The notes under the pieces are model-generated. The model did not search any database, was not told where the DNA came from, and was given only the letters and a program-made list of their open reading frames with translations. Shown piece by piece: positions 1-5,870 of a stretch of 8,199 nucleotides of DNA; position 1 is the stretch's first letter; every line of letters begins with the position of its first letter. The translations under genes were made by a program, and so were the position numbers. The DNA lies in contig JBNPWE010000053.1 of NCBI GenBank assembly GCA_050433985.1, forward strand, positions 1-8,199, written 5' to 3'. The stretch comes from JACIYW01 sp014359745 (lineage in GTDB: Bacteria; Pseudomonadota; Alphaproteobacteria; Rhodobacterales; Rhodobacteraceae).

Positions 1-94
1 ATCTCTACTTCGGGTCTGTATCTATGGTCGGACATAGCGCCAGATCTACGCCCCGAGCCTCAAACCAAAAAGACGGCCCTCCCCGTAGGCTTAC
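1..94 (-). mobile_element. Candidate end of an IS66-family insertion sequence (partial)
   Basis: Read on the minus strand, the sequence leaves portal-gene homology at 95/94 and continues GTAAGCCTACGGGGAGGG. IS66-family elements are known for terminal inverted repeats that begin GTAA and for 8-bp target duplications, so this fits one terminus. Composition changes sharply at the same point: the codons after the junction (GTA, CTA, GGA, TCT, GTA, CTA, ATA) are unlike the C/G-ending codons of the portal gene. If an IS66 element inserted here, the duplicated target would be CTTGTATT at 95-102. No transposase is visible because the window starts inside the element. The family call rests only on the terminal bases; another IS type or a recombination border is possible. 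Confidence 0.45.
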
Positions 95-1087
95 CTTGTA
101 TTCGCTATAGCCGCCGGTGGCGGAAGGCTGGTTGAAGCGGATGTCCTTGCCGCCGCGTGCATAGGCGATGAGGCCCGGTTCGAACTGCTCCACCCGGTTG
201 CCATCGGCATCGACCACGGTGGGCGCGATGCCCTGCTGGGATTCATCATCGCCGAAAACGATGGCGGTGACACAGGCCTCGGTCTTCTTGCGGACCAGTT
301 CGGCCACTTCGTAATCGTCGAGGTCGCGCAACGAGCGGATCACCGGCGCACCCCAGGGAACGCCACGCGCCTGCGTCCGCTGCTTTTCATAGACATGGGC
401 GATCTCAGTGGCCGGAACCGGGCGACTTGCCGCCCCACCCCGCAAGCTGCCTTGGGCATCGCCCGGATGGTCGGTGTAGAGCCAGTAAGCACGGCGCTTG
501 CCTACGGCGTCAAATTCGATGCCCTGCACAATGCGGGTCGGGCTGGCATCGCCACGTTTGGTCGCGTCGAGGAAATCTGCCTCAAGCACCTGCAACTGCA
601 GCGGCACCGCCAGACCGTCCCCCGCCCGCCGCAGACGGCGGCGCACCAGCACCTCGCCCGCCTCGACCATCTCCCGACAGATCAGCGTCTGCAGCCCGTA
701 GAAATCCAGCTGGCCGTCGGCGTCGCAATCCGCCGTCCAGCGGGTGAACAAAGCATCGACCTTCCGGTCCAGCTTGTCGTCGCCACTGGCTGCGCGGGGC
801 ATGATGCCCGAACCGATGATGTTGTTCACCAGCACCGCCACCGCCTTGGCCGCATGCGGGTTGTTGCGGACCAGGTCGCGCATCCGGTCGCGCAAGAGCG
901 CCCCGGCCACGCCGATCTCGGTATCGGCCGAGGATCCCGGCGCACGCCACCCGTCCGTGCGCCGTCCTTTGGAAGCGCCGTCATAGCCCCGCGTCAGGGT
1001 ATCGAACGCCTGACGCGCCATGACGCGACGGGCCGCCATGCGCGGCGCCACCGTGGCGATGGCATGGTCGAACCAGTTCGCCGCCAT
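5..1087 (-). pseudogene. Phage portal protein (lambda gpB family), C-terminally truncated
   Basis: The portal forms the dodecameric ring at the capsid vertex through which DNA is packaged and to which terminase docks. Residues 1-331 carry recognisable lambda-type portal features: RDLVRNNPHAAKAV near 70-83, NNIIGSGI at 88-95, DFYGLQ at 128-133, LQVLEADFLD at 165-174, GIEFD at 189-193, HPGD at 207-210, and the conserved stretch from IAHVYEKQR to KKTEACV at 229-273. Homology stops at YSEYK (327-331, position 95), and 29 unrelated residues lead to a TAG at 5-7. Members of this family usually have around 500 residues, so roughly the last third is missing, including regions needed for ring assembly. 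The gene is almost certainly non-functional. I chose the ATG at 1087 over the in-frame GTG at 1090 because it overlaps the gpW stop as TGATG. Confidence 0.88.
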
Positions 1088-1296
1088 CACCGGTCCCCAC
1101 GCGAGAAGCCCGCGAGCCCGGCCACCGGCAGCGGGCGCGTTGTGCCCGCGATGGCGCGCTCGATGGTCCGGATGCGGGCGAGCAGATCCTCGGCCGAGCC
1201 GTAGTCGACGGACTTTCTGTCATAACTCACCCGCGTCGTGCCGCTGGCATAGGCCCGGCGCAGCGCCGAAAGCTCGGTTTCCGTCCAGTCGGTCAT
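1087..1296 (-). CDS. gpW-like head-tail joining protein
   Basis: This 69-residue protein matches lambda gpW (68 residues) in size, position between terL and portal, and general character. In lambda, gpW joins the filled head after packaging and is needed before the gpFII connector and tail can attach. The N-terminal half (TELSALRRAYASG, residues 7-19) and the segment SAEDLLARIRTIERAI (34-49) would give the two helices of the gpW fold, with TRVSYDRKSVDYG as the hairpin between them. The start at 1296 shares its A with the terL TGA (TGATG), and a GGAGG lies 9 bases upstream. An alternative ATG at 1305 directly abuts that GGAGG and is less likely. The gene appears intact. Confidence 0.82.
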   Translation of the reverse strand: MTDWTETELSALRRAYASGTTRVSYDRKSVDYGSAEDLLARIRTIERAIAGTTRPLPVAGLAGFSRGDR

Positions 1297-3299
1297 CAGA
1301 ACCATCCTCCGCGCCGTCCGAGCCAGTCGGAGCGGCGCTTGCCCTGCGGGGCCTGTCCCGGCCGGTTGATCTGCCCGGCGGGATCGGTGTCGGTGGGGGC
1401 GGCCCCGAGCTGATCCTCGAGGTCGCGCCATTTCTCGTCGGGCCAGCGGTCCGCGCCCGCAATCCAGGCGGCGGCGCGGGCATAGACCCGGCAGTCCAGC
1501 GCCTCGTTGCGCTCGCGCAGCTTCTGCCATTCCAGCCGCGCGAAGCCGCGCTTGGTGCGGACCGTCACCAGCTGCTCGGCCACGAACTGCTTCAGCCATT
1601 CGTTCTCGACCCAGTGCGGCAGGTGCACCGAGCCGGGCGGGAATGCCGCCCCGTCGGCTATGTCCTCCTCGGTCGGACGCGCAAGCCGCAGGAAGCGGTA
1701 GGTCTCGGCCTTGAAGGTCGACACCGCTACGGTCCAGAGCCGCGCGCCGCGCCGCAACCGCTTGCCGCCCTCGGTCGCGTCGACGAAGGTCGGCCCCGAC
1801 ACAGGGCTCGAGCGGTTGAAGCCCTCGACGCCCTTCACCGGCGACACCTGCGCGAACCCCTGCGCCCGCGACCAGGAATAGACCGCCGGGGCCTCGTAGC
1901 CGGTGTCGATGGCCAGCCGCGCGATCCTGAGATGCGCGCCGCGCTCGTGCGGCCACGACCTGTCCAGCAGCGCGGTCAGTTCCGACCAGGCGTCGTGCCG
2001 GTCGGGACCGCCCTCGATGACGACGTGATCGACGAGCCAGGACTCGAGTCCACGACCCCAGGCCCAGACATCGACCTCGATGCGGTCCTTCTGCACGTCG
2101 GCACCCGCCGTCAGGAACAGCCCGCCCGCAGGCACCATGCCGGACGTCCAGCGCTCGCGCCGGTCGTAGAGCCGCTGCCAATCCGGCGCTTCTCCGGTCT
2201 CGACCCACGTCTCGCCGAGGATCGTGTTGCGGAAGGCCTTGATCGCCTCGTCCGACCCTTGCGCCGCGTCCCATGCCCGCACGATCCGCTCCCAGCTCAG
2301 CCAGCCGATCGGCGAATAGAGCGCCGAGAGGTGATACCCGAGCGTGGTCGGATCGGCGGCCGTGGCGGTCGCCCGCCATGCGCCGCCCTCCAGCATCGCG
2401 GTCTTGTGGTGTTCCGCGATGGGCTGCTCGCAGCCCTCGCAGTGATACTCGGCCGTCTCCGGGCGGCCTTTCTGCCAGCGCAGCCGGTCGAACTTCAGCC
2501 ATTGCATTGCCCTGCAATGCGGGCACGGCACGAAGTACCGGCGCTGGTCGCTCGCATCGAACTCGCGCTCGATCCGGCTCAGCCCCCTGATCGTCGGGGT
2601 TGAGACCAGGAACACCTTGCGCCGATGGGCGAAGGTCAGCGAGCGCGCCTCGGCCAGCGTGACCGGGTCGCCTTCCTCGTCGGCCGAGGCCGGATAGGCG
2701 TCGACCTCGTCGAGGAAGATGTAGCGCGCCGGGGTGGATCGCAGCCCGACCGCCGAGTTCGCGCCCGTCATGATCAGAATGCCGCCCGCGAATTCCTTCG
2801 ACAACATCGTGTTGCCCGCGTCGCGGGACCGCGCCGGTTTGACCCGCTCCCGCAGGTCGGGGCTTTCGTCGACCAGCGGGTCGATCCGCTGGCGCGAGTT
2901 GCGCTTGGCCAGTTCGACCGTGGGCTGGACCGCCAGCATCGGGCCGGGCGCCTGGTGGATGGCGAACCCGATCCAGTTGTTGCCCGCCTCGGTCGCGCCG
3001 ACCTGTGCGGCCTTCATGAACACGACCCGCTGCGCGGGATCGCCGGGGCTCAGCCGGTCCATGATCTCGCGCATGTAGGGCGTGCGCACCGTGCGATACC
3101 GCCCGGGTTCGGCCGAGGCGCGACCCGAGAGCATGCGATGCCGGTCCGCCCAATCCGAGACGGTCAGGTCCGGGTCGGGCCGGAGCCCGTTGCCCCAAGT
3201 GCGCAGAATCTCCGCCGCGCCGTCAAAGTCCGTCAGCGCGTCATCGTCACCGGAAGTCGGGCCGGACCTCGGCGAGCTCAATGAGGTGGGCGCGTACAT
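1296..3299 (-). CDS. Phage terminase large subunit (GpA family)
   Basis: This is the ATPase-nuclease motor that cuts concatemeric phage DNA and pumps it through the portal into the prohead. The 667 residues compare well with lambda gpA (641). The ATPase domain has a Walker-A-like loop KAAQVGATEAGN at 96-107, and Walker B with catalytic glutamate at 193-200 (YIFLDEVD). The motif STPT at 233-236 is the probable coupling motif. A zinc-ribbon-like four-cysteine insert follows (CPHC 259-262 and CEGC 287-290), as often seen in GpA proteins. The C-terminal nuclease region has acidic residues in GADVQKD (D401), AIDTGYE (D465) and LDCRVYARAA (D602). All ATPase motifs look intact. The ATG at 3299 overlaps terS by 53 bases, with only a weak AAGG upstream. 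A slightly shorter start is possible, because homology is convincing only from about residue 22. Confidence 0.93.
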   Translation of the reverse strand: MYAPTSLSSPRSGPTSGDDDALTDFDGAAEILRTWGNGLRPDPDLTVSDWADRHRMLSGRASAEPGRYRTVRTPYMREIMDRLSPGDPAQRVVFMKAAQVGATEAGNNWIGFAIHQAPGPMLAVQPTVELAKRNSRQRIDPLVDESPDLRERVKPARSRDAGNTMLSKEFAGGILIMTGANSAVGLRSTPARYIFLDEVDAYPASADEEGDPVTLAEARSLTFAHRRKVFLVSTPTIRGLSRIEREFDASDQRRYFVPCPHCRAMQWLKFDRLRWQKGRPETAEYHCEGCEQPIAEHHKTAMLEGGAWRATATAADPTTLGYHLSALYSPIGWLSWERIVRAWDAAQGSDEAIKAFRNTILGETWVETGEAPDWQRLYDRRERWTSGMVPAGGLFLTAGADVQKDRIEVDVWAWGRGLESWLVDHVVIEGGPDRHDAWSELTALLDRSWPHERGAHLRIARLAIDTGYEAPAVYSWSRAQGFAQVSPVKGVEGFNRSSPVSGPTFVDATEGGKRLRRGARLWTVAVSTFKAETYRFLRLARPTEEDIADGAAFPPGSVHLPHWVENEWLKQFVAEQLVTVRTKRGFARLEWQKLRERNEALDCRVYARAAAWIAGADRWPDEKWRDLEDQLGAAPTDTDPAGQINRPGQAPQGKRRSDWLGRRGGWF
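1306..1310 (-). promoter_or_regulatory. Ribosome binding site of the gpW gene inside terL
   Basis: GGAGG on the minus strand lies within the last codons of terL. It is 9 bases from the ATG at 1296 but has no spacing to the ATG at 1305, so it decides the start in favour of 1296. Confidence 0.6.
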
Positions 3300-3843
3300 G
3301 ACTCGAAAGCACCTTCTGCATCGCGGCTGGCTCCATGGTGATCTGCTGGCCTGTCGCGTCGCTGCACGAGGCCGAGAGTTCGGCCGCCATCAGCGCCGCC
3401 GCGCGCGCGGGCCAGTTCACCCACGCGTCCCGTTCCTCCCGCGCAAGGCGGAACACCAGCGCCAGCGCGCGCGCCCGCTCGATCAACTCCCCCTTCAGCT
3501 TCTGGAGCCGGATGCGCCGCTCCTGCGCCTTCAGCACCTCGTTCGCGGTCTTGGCCTGCGGGAAGGTCGTGCCGCCGCCCACTGCCGGAACTGACAGTCC
3601 CTGTTCGCGGAGCGTGTCGCCAACCGCGGCCACCGCCGCCTCGGGGACGGGTTTCAGCTTCGGCACGGGCGGCTTGCGGGTCTTCGACGGGTCCGTCGTC
3701 TCGGCACGCCGCGCATCGCTGGCGGCCGTGTTGATGCTGCCGTCGGGATAGAGGACCAGCCGTTCGGCCGTCTTCGCCTTCTGGATCGCGCCTCGCGACA
3801 GCCCGACATGGGCGGCGTACTGGCGCTCGCTCTTGCCCTGCAT
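3247..3843 (-). CDS. Phage terminase small subunit (Nu1-like DNA-packaging protein)
   Basis: The small terminase recognises the packaging site on phage DNA and hands it to the large subunit. The 198-residue product has an N-terminal helix-turn-helix of the Nu1/excisionase type (ERQYAAHVGLSRGAIQKAK, 6-24) followed by LVLYPDGSI (29-37). A basic, proline-rich linker covers 50-68. A long charged helix from about 100 to 140 (LKAQERRIRLQKLKGEL and on) is suited to coiled-coil oligomerisation. I recall related Rhodobacteraceae proteins being annotated as 'elements of external origin'. It sits immediately upstream of terL and overlaps it, as expected for the Nu1-A pair. The start is supported by CGGAG at 3850-3854, 6 bases before the ATG. 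It appears complete. Confidence 0.85.
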   Translation of the reverse strand: MQGKSERQYAAHVGLSRGAIQKAKTAERLVLYPDGSINTAASDARRAETTDPSKTRKPPVPKLKPVPEAAVAAVGDTLREQGLSVPAVGGGTTFPQAKTANEVLKAQERRIRLQKLKGELIERARALALVFRLAREERDAWVNWPARAAALMAAELSASCSDATGQQITMEPAAMQKVLSSHVRAHLIELAEVRPDFR

Positions 3844-3857
3844 CGACGGCTCCGATT

Positions 3858-3872
3858 ATCATTCTGAATCAT
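3858..3872. promoter_or_regulatory. Imperfect 15-bp palindrome, candidate operator 1
   Basis: ATCATTCTGAATCAT is symmetric about 3865 with six of seven arm positions paired (the C at the third position of each arm is the only mismatch). It overlaps the leftward -10 candidate, so a bound repressor would block it. The regulator is not in the window. Confidence 0.4.
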
Positions 3873-3874
3873 GT

Positions 3875-3893
3875 GCTTATCTAGTTGATAAGC
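3875..3893. promoter_or_regulatory. Perfect 7+7 bp palindrome, candidate operator 2
   Basis: GCTTATC and GATAAGC flank TAGTT in a perfect dyad centred on 3884, which is 19 bp from the centre of the first palindrome. It covers the leftward -35 candidate and the rightward -10 candidate, the layout expected of a repressor site controlling divergent phage genes. It could also be a small hairpin in a rightward transcript. Confidence 0.45.
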
Positions 3894-3942
3894 GCGCCGG
3901 AGAGAGCGAACGTCACTCCAACGAAGCGATGCAACTCGACCC

Positions 3943-3948
3943 AAGGAG
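3943..3948 (+). promoter_or_regulatory. Ribosome binding site deciding the 3957 start
   Basis: AAGGAG stands 8 bases before the ATG at 3957. It argues against the longer reading frame beginning at 3885. Confidence 0.65.
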
Positions 3949-3956
3949 CCACCCCG

Positions 3957-4181
3957 ATGACCCGCCGCGCGACCGACAACACGAAAGCCCTCGACGCCTT
4001 CATCGCCGCCAAGTTCGAGATCGACGCGATGCTGGAGCGGCTCGCCACCCTGAGCGCGGACCACTTCGAGACCCACCCCGACGAGATCAACTGGGGCCAT
4101 GTCGGCACCCTGAACCACTACCGCGCCAAGCTGCGCGAGATCACCGACATGGCCTTCAACGAAGGCGAACACGCCGAATAA
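3957..4181 (+). CDS. Hypothetical 74-residue protein of the prophage region
   Basis: I do not recognise a named family. I have an impression that similar small proteins accompany DUF3489 genes in alphaproteobacterial prophages. The product is hydrophilic, largely helical and without membrane segments or cysteines. It has helices around ALDAFIAAKFEIDAMLERLATL (11-32) and NHYRAKLREITDMAF (53-67), separated by a loop with HPDEINWGHVG (40-50). The start at 3957 is chosen because AAGGAG lies 8 bases upstream at 3943-3948. The frame stays open back to 3885, but that extension has no ribosome binding site. It is divergent from terS and 90 bases upstream of the DUF3489 gene, so probably in one operon with it. 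Function is unknown. Confidence 0.7.
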   Translation: MTRRATDNTKALDAFIAAKFEIDAMLERLATLSADHFETHPDEINWGHVGTLNHYRAKLREITDMAFNEGEHAE

Positions 4182-4201
4182 GACGACCCTCTCCCGGTCC
4201 C

Positions 4202-4219
4202 GCCCGCCGACTGGCGGGC
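4202..4219 (+). terminator. Strong intercistronic hairpin without U-tract
   Basis: GCCCGCC, the loop GACT and GGCGGGC form a perfect 7-bp all-GC stem 20 bases after the stop of the 74-residue gene. No T-run follows, so it is not a classic intrinsic terminator. It may attenuate or stabilise the upstream message before the DUF3489 gene, whose start is 52 bases downstream. Confidence 0.4.
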
Positions 4220-4271
4220 TCGGCCTCGTAGAAGGGCCCGCATTCCGCGCGCCCCGATACGGGAGACGACG

Positions 4272-4706
4272 ATGACCAAACTTTCCGACACCCAAGCCAT
4301 CATCCTCAGCTCCGCCGCACAGCGCGACAACCGCATCGCCCTGCCGCTACCCGACAGCCTGCGCGGCGGCGCTGCCGCCAGGGTGGTCGGCGCGATGCTC
4401 GCGAAGGGCTTCCTGCAGGAGGTCGACGCGGACATGCGCAAGGGCGAGCCCGTCTGGCGCGAGACCGGCGACGGCCACGGCGTCACGCTGGTCGCCACCG
4501 ACGCAGGCCTCGCCGCCATCGGGATCGAGCCCGAGGACGCGAACCCCGCGCCTGCGGGCGCGACAGACGCGCCGACCGAGGAGCCCGCGCCGGACACCTC
4601 CACCGAACCGAAGGCTGCGCCCAAGACGCGCACGCCGCGCGACGGCAGCTCGGGCATCGTGATGTCACCATCTTGCGCGATGATTTCGGCGAAGAAGGGC
4701 CGATGA
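4272..4706 (+). pseudogene. DUF3489 domain protein, C-terminally truncated
   Basis: The N-terminal 88 residues (MTKLSDTQAIILSSAAQRDN and on, through RGGAAARVVGAMLAKGFLQEV at 31-51 and VTLVATDAGLAAIGIE at 71-86) match the usual beginning of alphaproteobacterial DUF3489 proteins. These are small proteins of unknown function, often found with phage or recombinase genes. A low-complexity acidic and proline/alanine linker follows (88-118). Such proteins normally continue after a basic TPR-type linker into a compact C-terminal winged-helix-like region. Here the family sequence stops around TPRDG (121-125, position 4646). The last 19 residues (SSGIVMSPSCAM and on) are the antisense of a transposase gene. 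GGAG 6 bases before the ATG supports the start. The product probably lacks its C-terminal domain. Confidence 0.75.
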
Positions 4707-4903
4707 GGGTCCAGCTTGCCCTTGCCTTTCGGCCGACCCTGCGGAGCAGCCTCCGCCCGACCTGTCCGCCGGATCGCAAGCGCCCATCGCGCTCCTGTGG
4801 CGGGCGACAGCTTCAAGCGCAATGCCGCCGCGCGACCGCTTAACCCTTCCTCAATGTATCGCTGAAACCGCGCCCGAAGCGCGTCTGGCAAAGGTGCTGA
4901 CAT
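4646..4903 (-). pseudogene. IS630-like transposase, N-terminal fragment
   Basis: Eighty-six codons encode the DNA-binding N-terminus of an IS630-family transposase. A first helix-turn-helix is seen in ALRARFQRYIEEGLSGRAAA (8-27) continuing to LKLSPATGARWALAIRRTG (30-48). A basic Gly/Pro linker (QGRPKGKGKLDP, 55-66) and the start of the second helix-turn-helix (DGDITMPEL, 78-86) follow. The sequence then runs directly into DUF3489 coding DNA on the opposite strand, so the whole DDE catalytic domain is missing. GGGAGG lies 7 bases before the ATG at 4903; the frame opens 15 bases earlier at a TTG that is less likely. The fragment is dead and marks a deletion or recombination at about 4646-4649. 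Confidence 0.8.
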
Positions 4904-5085
4904 GATCCATCCTCCCAAACAGGATGAATCACAAACTCATACCCGAGGGAATCCCCGCGATTCAGGTTTTGGGCGGGACGCTTTAGCAACCTCGAAGCGA
5001 TTTTAGTTTCGCGAAGATTGAAAATATGCGCCGCCAAGCAGCGTGGATGTTGCAGCGGCACCCGCCCAGCATTAGACGAGCGCCC
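4904..5085. other. Intergenic stretch: presumed IS630 end plus trmB upstream region
   Basis: No gene is visible. The first part should be the leader and terminal repeat of the IS630 remnant. It contains GAATC at 4926-4930, and GAATC-CCCGC-GATTC (4949-4963), an inverted repeat of 5 bp. The outer border of the element cannot be fixed by eye. From about 4981 the DNA is AT-richer, with a TTCGCGAA palindrome at 5008-5015, and could hold the trmB promoter. I could not find a convincing -35/-10 pair. Confidence 0.4.
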
Positions 5086-5811
5086 ATGAAGTACACTAAA
5101 GAACATGACAAGCTTGTGTCCCGCCATCGAAACCTTTACGGGCGACGCAAGGGCAAGACGCTGAAACCCATCCACCGGGCGCTGTTGGCCGAGGATCTGG
5201 GGCCGCTTTCCCTGCCCGGCATTGACCCGGCCGACAATCCCGACCGCCTGCCGTTGGACCTCTCCGGCTTCACCGCCGGGCGCCCGCTGTGGCTGGAGAT
5301 CGGGTTCGGCGGCGGCGAGCATCTGGTGCATCAGGCCGTGGCCAACCCCGATACCGCCCTGATCGGCTGCGAGCCGTTTATCAACGGCGTGGCGATGCTG
5401 CTGGCAAAGGCGCGCGCCGCAGGGGTGGAAAACCTGCGCCTTTACCCCGGCGATGTGCGCGACCTGTTCGACGTGCTGCCCGATGCCTGCCTTGCGCGGG
5501 TGTTCCTGTTTTATCCCGATCCCTGGCCGAAAAGCCGTCACCACCGGCGCCGCTTTGTCACCCCCGATTACCTGCAACCGCTTGCGCGGGTCATGCAGCC
5601 GGGCGCCATTCTGCGCATCGCCACAGACATCCCCGATTATGTGCGCCAGACCATGGAAGAGGTGCCTCAGGCGGGATTCACCCCCCTGAACCCCGCCCCC
5701 GAGGAATGGCATACCCCCTGGGATGACTGGCTATCCACCCGCTATGAACAAAAGGCCCTGCGCGAAGGTCGCACGCCGCATTACCTGACCTTCAGCAGAC
5801 CCAAGGGCTGA
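5086..5811 (+). CDS. trmB: tRNA (guanine-N7-)-methyltransferase
   Basis: TrmB uses S-adenosylmethionine to methylate N7 of G46 in the variable loop of many tRNAs. The 241 residues contain the family landmarks: NLYGRRKGKTL (16-26), the SAM-binding LEIGFGGGEHL (70-80), the acidic loop IGCEPF (93-98), GDVRD (122-126), the signature FYPDPWPKSRHHRRRF (142-157), ATDIPDYV (179-186) and the C-terminal STRYEQKALREGR (217-229) that contacts tRNA and cofactor. It is intact and probably functional. The start is uncertain. The ATG at 5086 has no good ribosome binding site, a GTG at 5116 is possible, and the frame is open to an ATG at 5026. The first 12 or so residues (MKYTKEHDKLVS) are AT-rich and may have been altered by the adjacent IS remnant. 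It converges with mcl1, with 59 bases between them. Confidence 0.94.
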   Translation: MKYTKEHDKLVSRHRNLYGRRKGKTLKPIHRALLAEDLGPLSLPGIDPADNPDRLPLDLSGFTAGRPLWLEIGFGGGEHLVHQAVANPDTALIGCEPFINGVAMLLAKARAAGVENLRLYPGDVRDLFDVLPDACLARVFLFYPDPWPKSRHHRRRFVTPDYLQPLARVMQPGAILRIATDIPDYVRQTMEEVPQAGFTPLNPAPEEWHTPWDDWLSTRYEQKALREGRTPHYLTFSRPKG

Positions 5812-5834
5812 GGTGCGCGGCGCTCTCCCGCACC
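5812..5834 (+). terminator. Candidate hairpin directly after trmB
   Basis: GGTGCG (5812-5817) pairs with CGCACC (5829-5834). With one bulged C, a further GG-CC pair closes the loop CGCTCT, giving an 8-bp GC-rich stem that begins at the base after the trmB stop. No T-run follows. It lies between convergent genes and could limit read-through in either direction. Confidence 0.35.
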
Positions 5835-5870
5835 GCAGATCTCCCGCCCGAACCGTTCAATCGCGCGCCG

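Larger units (their letters stand above)
3844..3956. promoter_or_regulatory. Divergent regulatory region between terS and a small prophage gene
   Basis: This 113-base region is the only gap between the leftward packaging genes and the rightward small genes, and is more AT-rich than its surroundings (3855-3893 especially). It holds two palindromes and hexamers resembling sigma70 promoters in both directions. Leftward: TAGATA (3878-3883), 17-base spacer, GATAAT (3855-3860). Rightward: CTGAAT (3864-3869), 17-base spacer, GATAAG (3887-3892). The leftward -10 lies so close to the terS ATG that its transcript would start about at the ribosome binding site, so it would be leaderless or the true start differs. 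The rightward promoter would give a leader of about 58 bases. These are consensus matches by eye only. Confidence 0.45.

Noticed and set aside
1..94. A group II intron boundary in the portal gene.
   Set aside because: Group II introns begin GTGYG. The border here reads GTAAGC, and no domain V-like hairpin is visible in the short segment available.
1020..2603. A 527-codon plus-strand frame antisense to terL and gpW.
   Set aside because: It is Arg/Pro/Ala-rich, has no recognisable motif or ribosome binding site, and lies over a clearly coding terL. It is a GC-bias shadow.
1087..3198. A 703-codon open frame running through terL and ending in gpW, suggesting a TerL-gpW frameshift fusion.
   Set aside because: Only the last 69 codons show protein-like sequence (gpW). 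The rest is Arg/Gly/Ala-rich antiframe typical of GC-rich DNA, and gpW has its own ribosome binding site and TGATG start.
3885..3956. A 24-residue N-terminal extension of the 74-residue protein.
   Set aside because: There is no ribosome binding site at 3885, it would run through the operator-like region, and AAGGAG sits correctly before 3957.
4840..5712. A 290-codon minus-strand frame antisense to trmB.
   Set aside because: It overlaps trmB throughout and its sequence shows no family features.
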